6,533 nucleotides of DNA from DASPTB01 sp035623615. GTDB taxonomy: Bacteria; Actinomycetota; UBA4738. Shown here piece after piece: positions 1 through 5,825 of the stretch; within the stretch, counting starts at the first letter, position 1, and every line of letters begins with the position of its first letter. The DNA is taken from the NCBI GenBank assembly GCA_035623615.1, contig DASPTB010000004.1, positions 1-6,533 on the forward strand, read 5' to 3'. The notes below the pieces were generated by a model. That model searched no databases and was not told the origin of the DNA. It saw only the letters and a program-made list of their open reading frames with translations. A program made the position numbers and the translations under genes.

Positions 1-1603
1 GATCGAGTTCGACTACGCGTGCGTGCACGCGGCGCTCGCCCTGCACGAGGCCGGGTACGAGACGGTCATGGTGAACTCCAATCCCGAGACCGTCTCCACC
101 GATTACGACACCAGCGATCGCTTGTACTTCGACCCGCTGACGGTCGAGGACGTGCTCGCCGTCTGCGACGCGGAGCGACCCATCGGGGTGATCGTCCAGC
201 TCGGCGGCCAGACTCCGCTCGCCCTGGCGCACGAGCTCGAGCGCGAGGGCGTCCACGTCCTCGGGACGTCGACGTCTTCGATCGACCTCGCCGAGGACCG
301 CGAGAAGTTCGGCGCCCTCCTTCGCGAGCTCGAGCTCCCGTCGCCCGCCCACGGCGTGGCCGCAGGGGCGGACGACGCCCGCGCCGTCGCCGCCGGGCTC
401 GGGTTCCCGGTCATCGTTCGCCCCTCGTACGTGCTCGGCGGGCGCGCCATGGACATCGTCTACTCGGAGGACGAGCTCGCCGGGTTCGTCACGACGGCCG
501 CCGCGGCGAGCCCAGAGCACCCGGTGTTCCTCGACCGATTCCTCGAGGGCGCGGTGGAGGTCGACGTGGACGCCGTGTGCGACGGCGAAGAGGTCTACAT
601 CGGTGCCGTGATGGAACATATAGAGGAAGCGGGTGTCCACAGCGGCGACTCGTCCTGCGTCATCCCGCCGCCGACGATCTCCGACGAGGAGCTCGATCAC
701 ATCGAACGAACCGCGACCAGCATCGCTCGAGCGCTCGACGTCCGGGGGCTGATCAACGTCCAGCTGGCGCTGCGCGACGACGTCGCCTTCGTCCTGGAGG
801 CGAACCCGCGTGCCTCCCGGACCGTGCCGTTCGTCTCGAAGGCGACGGGGGTCGCGCTCGCCAAGTTCGCCGCCCGCGTGATGGCGGGCGAGCGACTCGC
901 GGACATTCGCGCCTTGGGGCTCCTACCCCCCGCGCGTGAGATCCCCTGGTACCGCGATCTGGCGCACGTGGCGGTGAAGGCAGCGGTGCTCCCCTTCGGG
1001 CGGTTCCCCGGCGTTGACACCGTGCTCGGGCCCGAGATGCGCTCGACTGGCGAGGTGATGGGCATCGCCGACTCCCTGGGCACCGCCCTCGCCCGCGCCC
1101 AAGAGGCCACGGGCGCGGGCCTCCCTCCGGGCGGAACGGTCTTCGTGTCGGTGGCGAACCGAGACAAGCGGGCCATCGTCCTGGCGGCGCGCCGGTTGAC
1201 CGAGCTCGGATTCCGGCTGCTCGCGACCCGCGGCACCGCCGCCGTCCTGACGCGCGCAGGCATCCCGGCGGACGCCGTCCGGAAGCGATCGGAGGGGTCG
1301 CCGAACGCTCCGGAGCTGATCGCGGCCGGCGAGATCGACCTGGTTGTGAACACGCCCTTCGGGCGGGGCCCGCGGACCGACGGATACTTCATCCGGACCG
1401 CCGCGGCCGCCGCCGGGATCCCGTGCATCACCACGATGCAGGGGCTCGGCATGGCCGTGCAGGGGATCGAGGCGATGCTGGCGGGCGACCAGGCGGTCCG
1501 GTCGCTGCAGGAGTTCCAGCGGGACGCGGCGGCCGAGCCGCCGCCGCGCCGGCGCCTGGCGGTGTCCCCGGTTGCGTCGCCGGCGGTAGGTGGGGGAGTG
1601 TGA
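1..1603 (+). CDS. carB: Carbamoyl-phosphate synthase large subunit, C-terminal half (5' truncated)
   Basis: CarB joins bicarbonate, ammonia from CarA-bound glutamine and two ATP into carbamoyl phosphate, the first step of pyrimidine and arginine synthesis in the cytoplasm. The frame is already open at the window edge (first full codon at base 2, IEFDY...), so the true start lies upstream; 533 residues are visible. They match the second ATP-grasp half and the allosteric domain of the roughly 1,070-residue family. Recognisable blocks are [41 protein letters not shown] (ornithine/K+ region in E. coli), the metal-binding ENPR-type stretch near bases 797-811 (Glu, Asn, Arg present), and [18 protein letters not shown]. 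The MGS-like regulatory domain runs from about base 1130 to 1500, with ATRGTA and NTPFG where UMP or IMP binds in E. coli. The last ~25 residues are a Pro/Ala/Arg-rich tail without a known role. pyrK starts 4 nt after the stop. Confidence 0.97.
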   Translation, partial: IEFDYACVHAALALHEAGYETVMVNSNPETVSTDYDTSDRLYFDPLTVEDVLAVCDAERPIGVIVQLGGQTPLALAHELEREGVHVLGTSTSSIDLAEDREKFGALLRELELPSPAHGVAAGADDARAVAAGLGFPVIVRPSYVLGGRAMDIVYSEDELAGFVTTAAAASPEHPVFLDRFLEGAVEVDVDAVCDGEEVYIGAVMEHIEEAGVHSGDSSCVIPPPTISDEELDHIERTATSIARALDVRGLINVQLALRDDVAFVLEANPRASRTVPFVSKATGVALAKFAARVMAGERLADIRALGLLPPAREIPWYRDLAHVAVKAAVLPFGRFPGVDTVLGPEMRSTGEVMGIADSLGTALARAQEATGAGLPPGGTVFVSVANRDKRAIVLAARRLTELGFRLLATRGTAAVLTRAGIPADAVRKRSEGSPNAPELIAAGEIDLVVNTPFGRGPRTDGYFIRTAAAAAGIPCITTMQGLGMAVQGIEAMLAGDQAVRSLQEFQRDAAAEPPPRRRLAVSPVASPAVGGGV

Positions 1604-1607
1604 TCCG

Positions 1608-2492
1608 ATGATCAGGCGCAGCTGCGAGGTCCTATCGCTGCGGCAGACGGGCGCGTACTGGTCGGTCACCCTCGTCGCGCCCGAGATCGCCGAGGAGGCG
1701 CGGCCCGGCCAGTTCGTCGAGATCGCGGTTCCTCGCGGGCGCGAGTTCCTTCTGCGCAGACCCTTCTCGATCCATCAGGCGTCGCGCCGGGGAGGGTGGG
1801 CCGGGACGATCGAAATCGTGCTCGACGTCGTCGGCCCGGGCACCCGGTGGGTGAGCGAGCTCACGTCGCACGACATGGTGGACGTGATCGGTCCGCTCGG
1901 CCGGCCCTTCCAGCTTCCGCGCGGGGCGGTTCCCTCGCTGCTGATCGGGGGTGGGTATGGGGCCGCGCCGCTGCACTTCCTTGCCGAGGAGCTTCGGCGC
2001 AGGGGGAAGCCCGTGAACATGATCGTTGGTGCCCGCGACCACGAGCGGGTCTTCAAGCCCGTCGAAGGGAAGCGGCTCTCGGACCTCATCGTGGTCACGA
2101 CCGAGGACGCCAGCATGGGCGAGCGGGGGCGCGTCACCGATGTGCTCGCCGACGTTCTCGAGCGGACACGCTCGCGGGTGGTGTACGCGTGCGGGCCGAA
2201 CGCGATGCTCCGCGCCGTCGCCGAGCACTGCCGCACGGTGAAGGTTCCCTGCCAGGTCGCCGTGGAGGAGCTGATGGCGTGCGGCCTCGGCGTGTGCTGG
2301 ACGTGCGCCGTCCCGCTCGTCGCCCGCGACGGCAAGGGATGGTGGAACGTCCGCGCGTGCGTGGAGGGGCCGGTCTTCAACGGGTCCCGCATCTGGTGGG
2401 AGCGATGGCTGGGCGGCGCACGTCCGTCGCCCGCCGAAGACGAACCGGAGGCGGCCGAGCCGCCGATCGCGAAGGAGATCCTTCGCCGGTGA
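1608..2492 (+). CDS. pyrK: Dihydroorotate dehydrogenase B, electron-transfer subunit PyrK
   Basis: PyrK is the FAD and 2Fe-2S subunit that moves electrons from FMN in PyrD to NAD+, making dihydroorotate oxidation NAD-linked rather than quinone-linked. Visible motifs are the FAD-binding R51-P-F-S-I55, the nucleotide-binding I113-GGGYGAAP, the Y193-A-C-G-P197 motif of ferredoxin-reductase folds, and four cluster cysteines C225, C230, C233 and C251 (C-x4-C-x2-C-x17-C) followed by EGPVF. The first three spacings agree with Lactococcus PyrK; the last gap is slightly longer. The ATG at 1608 was chosen because GGGGGAG (1592-1598) lies 9 nt upstream; an in-frame GTG at 1590 overlaps that site. At 294 residues it is about 30 longer than usual, because of an acidic, Pro/Ala-rich C-terminal tail after IWWERW. 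Its stop overlaps the pyrD start (GTGA). The pairing with pyrD makes the assignment firm. Confidence 0.96.
   Translation: MIRRSCEVLSLRQTGAYWSVTLVAPEIAEEARPGQFVEIAVPRGREFLLRRPFSIHQASRRGGWAGTIEIVLDVVGPGTRWVSELTSHDMVDVIGPLGRPFQLPRGAVPSLLIGGGYGAAPLHFLAEELRRRGKPVNMIVGARDHERVFKPVEGKRLSDLIVVTTEDASMGERGRVTDVLADVLERTRSRVVYACGPNAMLRAVAEHCRTVKVPCQVAVEELMACGLGVCWTCAVPLVARDGKGWWNVRACVEGPVFNGSRIWWERWLGGARPSPAEDEPEAAEPPIAKEILRR
2469..2486 (+). promoter_or_regulatory. Hairpin covering the pyrD ribosome-binding site
   Basis: GCGAAGG (2469-2475) and CCTTCGC (2480-2486) form a perfect 7-bp stem around an AGAT loop. The pyrD Shine-Dalgarno AAGGAG (2472-2477) is in the 5' arm and loop, 11 nt before the GTG start. 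All of it lies inside the end of the pyrK coding region. A ribosome finishing pyrK would melt the stem, so the arrangement suits translational coupling of the two subunits. Function is inferred; the inverted repeat is read directly. Confidence 0.55.
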
Positions 2493-3463
2493 CCGACGTC
2501 GCGAGCCGCGTGCCCGCATCGCTGGCGGTGGACCTCGGCGGACTGCGCCTCCCCACGCCGGTCCTTGCCGCGTCGGGGTGCTTCAACGCGGGACGCGAGA
2601 TGAGCCAGCTCGTCGACCTCAAGCGCATCGGCGGCATCGTCACCAAGAGTGTGACGCTGCATCCCCGCAAGGGCTTGACCGTGCCACGCATGGCCGAGAC
2701 GCCCGCCGGCATGTTGAACGCCATCGGACTGCAGAACGCGGGCGTCGACCAATTCTTGTCGCACGAGGCGGCCTGGATCGAGCAAGCGGGCGTCCCGGTG
2801 CTCGTCTCGATCGCCGGGACGAGCGTCGAGGAGTACAGCCGCGTGACCGTGATGGTTCGCGACATCCCCGGCGTCGTCGGCATCGAGGCCAACATCTCGT
2901 GCCCGAACGTGGACCGCCGAGGCGAGGTCTTCGCGTGCTTTCCCGATCAGGCGGCCGAGGTCGTCGGCGCGATGAGCCGGCTCACCAGGCTGCCCGTCTT
3001 CGCGAAGCTCACGGCCGACGTGACGAACATCGTGGAGGTTGCCGAGGCGTGCATTCGTGCTGGGGCGCACGGCCTTTCGTTGATCAATACAGTGCTCGGC
3101 ATGGCGATCGACACCGAGACCTTCCGCCCGAGACTCGGAGCGGTCACCGGCGGGCTCTCAGGGCCCGCCATCCGGCCGATCGCGGTCAGATGCGTGTACC
3201 AGGTAGCGAGCGCGCTCCCGGGGGTCCCGATCATGGGCGTCGGAGGAGTGGCGAGCGCCGAGGACGCGATCCAGCTGATGCTCGCGGGCGCGTCCGCCGT
3301 GCAAGTGGGAACCGCGAACTTCTACCAGCCCGACGCGACCGTCGTGATCGCCGACGGGATCGCCGAGTTCCTCGGCCGCAAGGGCCTGTCCAGACCCGCC
3401 GATCTCGTCGGGAAAGGGGGTGTTCGCGGTGTCGACGCGCAATCCGCTGATCGTCGCGGCTGA
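2489..3463 (+). CDS. pyrD: Dihydroorotate dehydrogenase B, catalytic subunit PyrD (class 1B)
   Basis: PyrD is a cytoplasmic FMN-containing TIM barrel that oxidises dihydroorotate to orotate, with PyrK taking the electrons. The 324-residue protein shows the family blocks in order: ASGCFN near the N-terminus, VTKSVT with K53, GLQNAGVD, N135-I-S-C138-PN with C138 as the expected catalytic base, FAKLT with FMN-contacting K173, LINTVLGMAID, GVGGV and VGTANF for the FMN phosphate. The INT-x-x-GMAID block and the adjacent pyrK place it in class 1B, not the membrane-associated class 2. After FAKL the sequence is TADV where SPNV is usual. The GTG start at 2489 overlaps the pyrK stop and has AAGGAG 11 nt upstream within a hairpin. 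The last 35 nt are shared with pyrF; the final residues after LVGKGG (VRGVDAQSADRRG) look like a read-through tail. Confidence 0.96.
   Translation: MTDVASRVPASLAVDLGGLRLPTPVLAASGCFNAGREMSQLVDLKRIGGIVTKSVTLHPRKGLTVPRMAETPAGMLNAIGLQNAGVDQFLSHEAAWIEQAGVPVLVSIAGTSVEEYSRVTVMVRDIPGVVGIEANISCPNVDRRGEVFACFPDQAAEVVGAMSRLTRLPVFAKLTADVTNIVEVAEACIRAGAHGLSLINTVLGMAIDTETFRPRLGAVTGGLSGPAIRPIAVRCVYQVASALPGVPIMGVGGVASAEDAIQLMLAGASAVQVGTANFYQPDATVVIADGIAEFLGRKGLSRPADLVGKGGVRGVDAQSADRRG
3413..3420 (+). promoter_or_regulatory. Ribosome-binding site deciding the pyrF start
   Basis: AAAGGGGG sits inside the 3' end of pyrD and ends 8 nt before the GTG at 3429. A second in-frame GTG at 3420 overlaps this purine run, which is why the 3429 start is preferred. 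Confidence 0.55.
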
Positions 3464-4112
3464 CGTCTCCGACCTCGGTGCGGCGCAGGAGCTGGCGAAG
3501 CAGCTGTCGGGGTTGGTCGCATACGTCAAGGTGGGTCTGGAGCTTTTCACCGCGCACGGCACGGAGGCCGTCCGCTCCGTCCGCGAGCACGCGCCGGTAT
3601 TCCTGGACCTGAAGTTGCACGACATCCCGTCGACCGTCGGACGGGCCGCGCGCAACGCCGGCCGCCTGGGCGCCTCGCTGCTGACCGTTCACGCGCTCGG
3701 CGGGATTCCCATGATGCGGGAAGCCGTCGAGGGCGCGGCGAAGGGCGCGGCCGATGCCGGAGTCCCGCCGCCGGACGTGATCGCGGTGACGGTGCTGTCG
3801 AGCCTCGGGGGCGAGAGCCTCGCGTCGCCCGCGTCACTGGCGTTCGAGGCCGTGAACGCCGGCTGCGCCGGCGTCGTCGTCTCGGGCGACGACGTGCGCG
3901 CGGTTCGGGAGGTGCTGGGCGATGAGCCCACGCTGGTCGTCCCGGGCATCCGCCCGGCGGGGAGCCCCAACGCCGACCAGGTACGGGTCCTGACCCCGGT
4001 CGAGGCGCTCCAGGCCGGCGCGGACTACCTCGTGATCGGCCGTCCGATCACCGGCGCGTCCGATCCCGCGGCCGCCTGCCGGGCGATCCTGGCCGACGTG
4101 GGGTCGGCATGA
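3429..4112 (+). CDS. pyrF: Orotidine 5'-phosphate decarboxylase, type 1
   Basis: PyrF decarboxylates OMP to UMP, the last step of the pathway, in the cytoplasm. The 227-residue TIM barrel carries the catalytic D60-x-K62-x-x-D65 in FLDLKLHDIPSTV, the upstream Asp and Lys of the active site (D12 in VAAD, K34 in YVKVG), and the C-terminal GIRPAGS and LVIGRPIT phosphate-binding segments. Length and motifs fit the short type 1 family of Bacillus and E. coli, not the longer type 2 form of Mycobacterium. The start is taken as GTG 3429, 8 nt after AAAGGGGG; GTG 3420 would add only three residues. It overlaps pyrD by 35 nt in another frame and overlaps pyrE by ATGA, so it is an internal cistron of the pyr operon. 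Confidence 0.95.
   Translation: MSTRNPLIVAADVSDLGAAQELAKQLSGLVAYVKVGLELFTAHGTEAVRSVREHAPVFLDLKLHDIPSTVGRAARNAGRLGASLLTVHALGGIPMMREAVEGAAKGAADAGVPPPDVIAVTVLSSLGGESLASPASLAFEAVNAGCAGVVVSGDDVRAVREVLGDEPTLVVPGIRPAGSPNADQVRVLTPVEALQAGADYLVIGRPITGASDPAAACRAILADVGSA
4092..4108 (+). promoter_or_regulatory. Hairpin immediately before the pyrE start codon
   Basis: GCCGAC (4092-4097) and GTCGGC (4103-4108) make a perfect 6-bp stem with a GTGGG loop, ending at the base before the pyrE ATG. The only Shine-Dalgarno-like run, GGGG (4100-4103), is in the loop and first stem base. It lies within the last codons of pyrF, whose stop overlaps the pyrE start. It may make pyrE translation depend on pyrF translation; that role is inferred. 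Confidence 0.45.
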
Positions 4113-4726
4113 CGGAGGGGCCCGCGGGCCGTTCGGACCGGGGCGGCCTCGCGCTTGGCGACGAGGAGGCCCGCTCGCTGGTGAAGGAGTCGGGCGCCAT
4201 GCTCTCCGGTCACTTCCTGCTCTCGTCGGGGCTGCACTCGGACACGTACGTGCAGAAGGCTCGCGTGCTGGAGGACCCGGAAGCGGCCATGCTCGTGGCG
4301 CGCACCATCGCGTCGTGGTACGAGGACGTGCGGCTCGTCGTGGCGCCGGCGATCGGCGCGATCTCGCTCGGGTTCGCCGTCGCGCTCGCGGCCGGCGCGC
4401 GCTCGATCTTCGCCGAACGCGAGGATGGGCGGCTGGCCCTTCGACGCGGCTTCCGCATCGAGGCCGGCGAGCGCACGCTCGTTGTCGAGGACGTGGTGAC
4501 AACGGGCGCGTCGGCCGCGGAGCTGTGGGAGCTGGCGGGGGCGGCGGGCGCCGAGCGCCTCGGCGTCGCGTCGATCATCGACCGCTCCACGTCGGCGCCC
4601 CCGTTTCCGCTTCGCGCCGTGGTCCGCATCGAGGCGACGGCGTGGACGGCCCAGTCGTGCCCGCTGTGCGCCGGGGGGCGACCGTTCGACGCGCCGGGGT
4701 CCCGGCACCTGCAGGCCTCCGGCTGA
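4109..4726 (+). CDS. pyrE: Orotate phosphoribosyltransferase
   Basis: PyrE joins orotate to PRPP to form OMP, the substrate of PyrF encoded just upstream. The 205-residue protein has the PRPP-binding signature of type I phosphoribosyltransferases, V125-VEDVVTTG-133, with the catalytic-loop region EREDGRLALRRGF before it. The N-terminal part has SGHFLLSSGLHSDTYVQK, which fits the substrate-binding region. A C184-x2-C187 pair (CPLC) near the end, followed by PGSR, matches the longer PyrE subgroup found in many bacteria outside the enterics; whether it binds metal is not evident. The ATG at 4109 overlaps the pyrF stop (ATGA). It is the last pyr gene; a 126-bp gap with a stem-loop and a promoter follows. 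Confidence 0.95.
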   Translation: MTEGPAGRSDRGGLALGDEEARSLVKESGAMLSGHFLLSSGLHSDTYVQKARVLEDPEAAMLVARTIASWYEDVRLVVAPAIGAISLGFAVALAAGARSIFAEREDGRLALRRGFRIEAGERTLVVEDVVTTGASAAELWELAGAAGAERLGVASIIDRSTSAPPFPLRAVVRIEATAWTAQSCPLCAGGRPFDAPGSRHLQASG

Positions 4727-4730
4727 CACG

Positions 4731-4751
4731 CGACGGCTCGGATGACCGTCG
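4731..4751 (+). terminator. Weak stem-loop after pyrE, possible end of the pyr transcript
   Basis: CGACGG (4731-4736) pairs with CCGTCG (4746-4751) around a 9-nt loop, 5 nt after the pyrE stop. No U-run follows directly; the nearest is TTTT at 4769-4772. It could be a poor intrinsic terminator, part of a factor-dependent one, or an operator upstream of the mihF promoter. The position is its main support. Confidence 0.3.
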
Positions 4752-4770
4752 AGTTGAGGTTGAGACGCTT

Positions 4771-4800
4771 TTGCGGCCCGCGAAGCGCCGTGCCTATAAT
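4771..4800 (+). promoter_or_regulatory. Housekeeping-sigma promoter for mihF
   Basis: A perfect -10 TATAAT lies at 4795-4800, with a partial -35 TTGCGG at 4771-4776 and an 18-nt spacer. The predicted start near 4806-4808 leaves a leader of about 46 nt. It lies in the only sizeable gap of the window, directly before mihF, and TATAAT occurs only twice in this GC-rich sequence. This gives mihF, and probably gmk, transcription separate from the pyr operon. Confidence 0.75.
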
Positions 4801-4838
4801 CGCGCCGCTTTCCCCACGACATCGCAAGTGAACCGCAC

Positions 4839-4845
4839 AAGGAGG
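4839..4845 (+). promoter_or_regulatory. Strong Shine-Dalgarno of mihF
   Basis: AAGGAGG is a near-complete anti-16S match, 7 nt before the mihF ATG and the best site in the window. The mihF leader shows no compact hairpin over it. This suits an abundant nucleoid protein. Confidence 0.8.
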
Positions 4846-4852
4846 CCCGGAC

Positions 4853-5167
4853 ATGCCACTTCCCACCCTCACCGAGGAGCAGCGCAAAGAGGCCCTGGCG
4901 AAGGCCGCGGAGGCGCGGCGCCAGCGCGCGGAGCTGAAGGCCCAGCTCAAGGCGGAGAAGGTCACGCTCCGCGACGTTCTCGCAAAGCAGGGCGACGACG
5001 TCGTGGGCAAGATGAAGGTGTCCGCCGTCCTCGAGTCGCTGCCGGGGGTGGGCAAGGTTCGCGCCCGCAAGATCATGGAGGAGCTCGAGATCTCCACGAG
5101 CCGGCGCGTGCGTGGACTTGGCGCGAAGCAGAAGGACAACCTCCTCAAGCAGTTCGGCGACAAGTAG
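4853..5167 (+). CDS. mihF: Actinobacterial integration host factor (mIHF, H2TH nucleoid protein)
   Basis: This small basic DNA-binding protein is known in actinobacteria to bind and bend DNA, compact the nucleoid and assist phage integration; it is unrelated to the E. coli IhfA/IhfB fold. The 104 residues match the family closely. There is a charged N-terminal helix (about residues 8-35, rich in Arg, Lys, Glu and Ala), then the core GKMKVSAVLESLPGVGKVRA (52-71), which carries the helix-two-turn-helix DNA-binding element, then RRVRGLG (84-90). Start and length fit the family, and the ATG is supported by AAGGAGG. The place upstream of gmk and downstream of pyrF/pyrE is the standard actinobacterial location. 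It has its own promoter. It is the best single marker of the organism's phylum in this window. Confidence 0.95.
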   Translation: MPLPTLTEEQRKEALAKAAEARRQRAELKAQLKAEKVTLRDVLAKQGDDVVGKMKVSAVLESLPGVGKVRARKIMEELEISTSRRVRGLGAKQKDNLLKQFGDK

Positions 5168-5174
5168 CGCCATT

Positions 5175-5187
5175 CGTCCCGGGGACG
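5175..5187 (+). promoter_or_regulatory. Small hairpin over the presumed gmk ribosome-binding site
   Basis: CGTCC (5175-5179) pairs with GGACG (5183-5187) around a CGG loop. The GGGGA (5181-5185) that best serves as Shine-Dalgarno for the GTG at 5196 is split between loop and 3' arm. A 5-bp GC stem can arise by chance in such sequence. Confidence 0.3.
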
Positions 5188-5195
5188 CGGACGCG

Positions 5196-5771
5196 GTGTC
5201 CGGTCGCCACTCGGCGAAGCTCGGCAGCTTGTTCGTCATTGCCGGTCCATCGGGCGTCGGCAAGGGAACCGTCATCCGCCGCGTTCGCGAGTTGCTTCCC
5301 GACCTCGAGCTGTCGGTGTCGAGCACCACGCGCGCCAGGCGCGAGGGCGAGCGCGACGGCGTGGACTATCGCTACGTCACCGACGAAGAATTCGACCGCC
5401 TGATCTCGACCGGGGCGTTGCTGGAGTGGGCCGACATCTTCGGCCACCATCGCTCGGGCACCCCCGCGGCCGCGGTGGAGCGGGCGCGGGCCGAGGGGCG
5501 GGACGTGATCCTCGAGATCGACGTCCAGGGGGCCCGACAGGTTCGCGAGAAGCTGCCGGAGGCGGTGCTGATCTTCCTTGCGCCGCCCTCGATCGCCGAC
5601 CTCGGCGAGCGCCTCCGGGGCCGGGCGACCGAGGATGAAGACCAGATCGCGCGGCGCCTCGACGTGGCGCGTCGCGAACTGGACGAGCGCCCGCGATTCG
5701 ACCACGTGGTCGTGAACGACGACGTGGACCGGGCCGCTCGGGAGATCGCCGCTATAATCGCTGGACACTGA
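5196..5771 (+). CDS. gmk: Guanylate kinase
   Basis: Gmk phosphorylates GMP to GDP with ATP, feeding GTP, dGTP and (p)ppGpp pools. The P-loop GPSGVGKGT is at residues 17-25, and the GMP-binding STTRARREGERDGVDY block is at 43-58. The lid and base regions include LLEWADIFG, EIDVQGA and DEDQIARRLDVARREL. The usual GN-x-YGTP is replaced by GHHRSGTP (83-90), which lacks the Tyr and resembles the HRSGT form recalled from Mycobacterium. The GTG at 5196 was chosen: it gives 191 residues with a 10-residue lead before the first strand, as in the family, and has GGGGA 10 nt upstream. A GTG at 5112 would overlap mihF and add an unlikely Ser-rich run. It starts 28 nt after mihF and is likely co-transcribed with it. 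The final codons contain a TATAAT. Confidence 0.95.
   Translation: MSGRHSAKLGSLFVIAGPSGVGKGTVIRRVRELLPDLELSVSSTTRARREGERDGVDYRYVTDEEFDRLISTGALLEWADIFGHHRSGTPAAAVERARAEGRDVILEIDVQGARQVREKLPEAVLIFLAPPSIADLGERLRGRATEDEDQIARRLDVARRELDERPRFDHVVVNDDVDRAAREIAAIIAGH
5753..5758 (+). promoter_or_regulatory. Probable -10 element of an rpoZ promoter inside gmk
   Basis: TATAAT lies within the last six codons of gmk and shares the 10-mer CTATAATCGC (5752-5761) with the mihF promoter. The expected start near 5764-5766 leaves a leader of about 60 nt before rpoZ. No good -35 is seen: TGGACC at 5725-5730 is 22 nt away, and nothing matches at 16-18 nt. The overlapping codon is ATA, a rare Ile codon in such GC-rich DNA. 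Confidence 0.5.
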
Positions 5772-5777
5772 GCACGT

Positions 5778-5801
5778 GCCCGGTGGCCGCACGGCCCGGG
5801 C
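5778..5801 (+). other. GC-rich hairpin in the gmk-rpoZ gap
   Basis: GCCCGG (5778-5783) pairs with CCGGGC (5796-5801). A further 3 bp (GCC 5786-5788 with GGC 5793-5795) form inside, with a 2-nt bulge and a GCAC loop. It starts 6 nt after the gmk stop and ends 8 nt before the rpoZ Shine-Dalgarno AGGAG (5810-5814). The following sequence is CTCTCTTCC, not a clean U-run. It may be a terminator for gmk read-through or a leader structure of the rpoZ mRNA. Confidence 0.5.
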
Positions 5802-5825
5802 TCTCTTCCAGGAGACGAACACACG

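Noticed and set aside
19..939. A 306-codon plus-strand frame overlapping carB.
   Set aside because: It is extremely Arg-rich and lies wholly within the well-conserved CarB frame, so it is a shadow.
3000..3020. FAKLTADV in PyrD where KLSPNV is usual, as a sign of a changed enzyme.
   Set aside because: The FMN-contacting Lys is kept and every other catalytic motif is intact; the change alone does not support altered function.
4754..4765. The direct repeat TTGAGG-TTGAGA upstream of the mihF promoter, as a -35 element or operator.
   Set aside because: It is 29 nt or more from the TATAAT, too far for a -35, and two imperfect 6-mers are too little to call an operator.
4791..4800. TGCCTATAAT as an extended -10 promoter.
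   Set aside because: The TG is one base too far upstream for the TGn-TATAAT form.
5112..5195. An upstream GTG start for gmk that would overlap mihF and add 28 residues.
   Set aside because: The added stretch is Ser/Thr-rich and unlike Gmk N-termini; the GTG at 5196 gives the family length and has a G-rich site upstream.
4025..5329. A 434-codon open frame on the minus strand across pyrE, the gap and mihF, plus other long minus-strand frames such as 1775-3070.
   Set aside because: They are antisense to genes with clear family motifs, are Arg/Pro/Ser-rich as expected of GC-rich shadow frames, and cross the promoter region without a plausible start site of their own.
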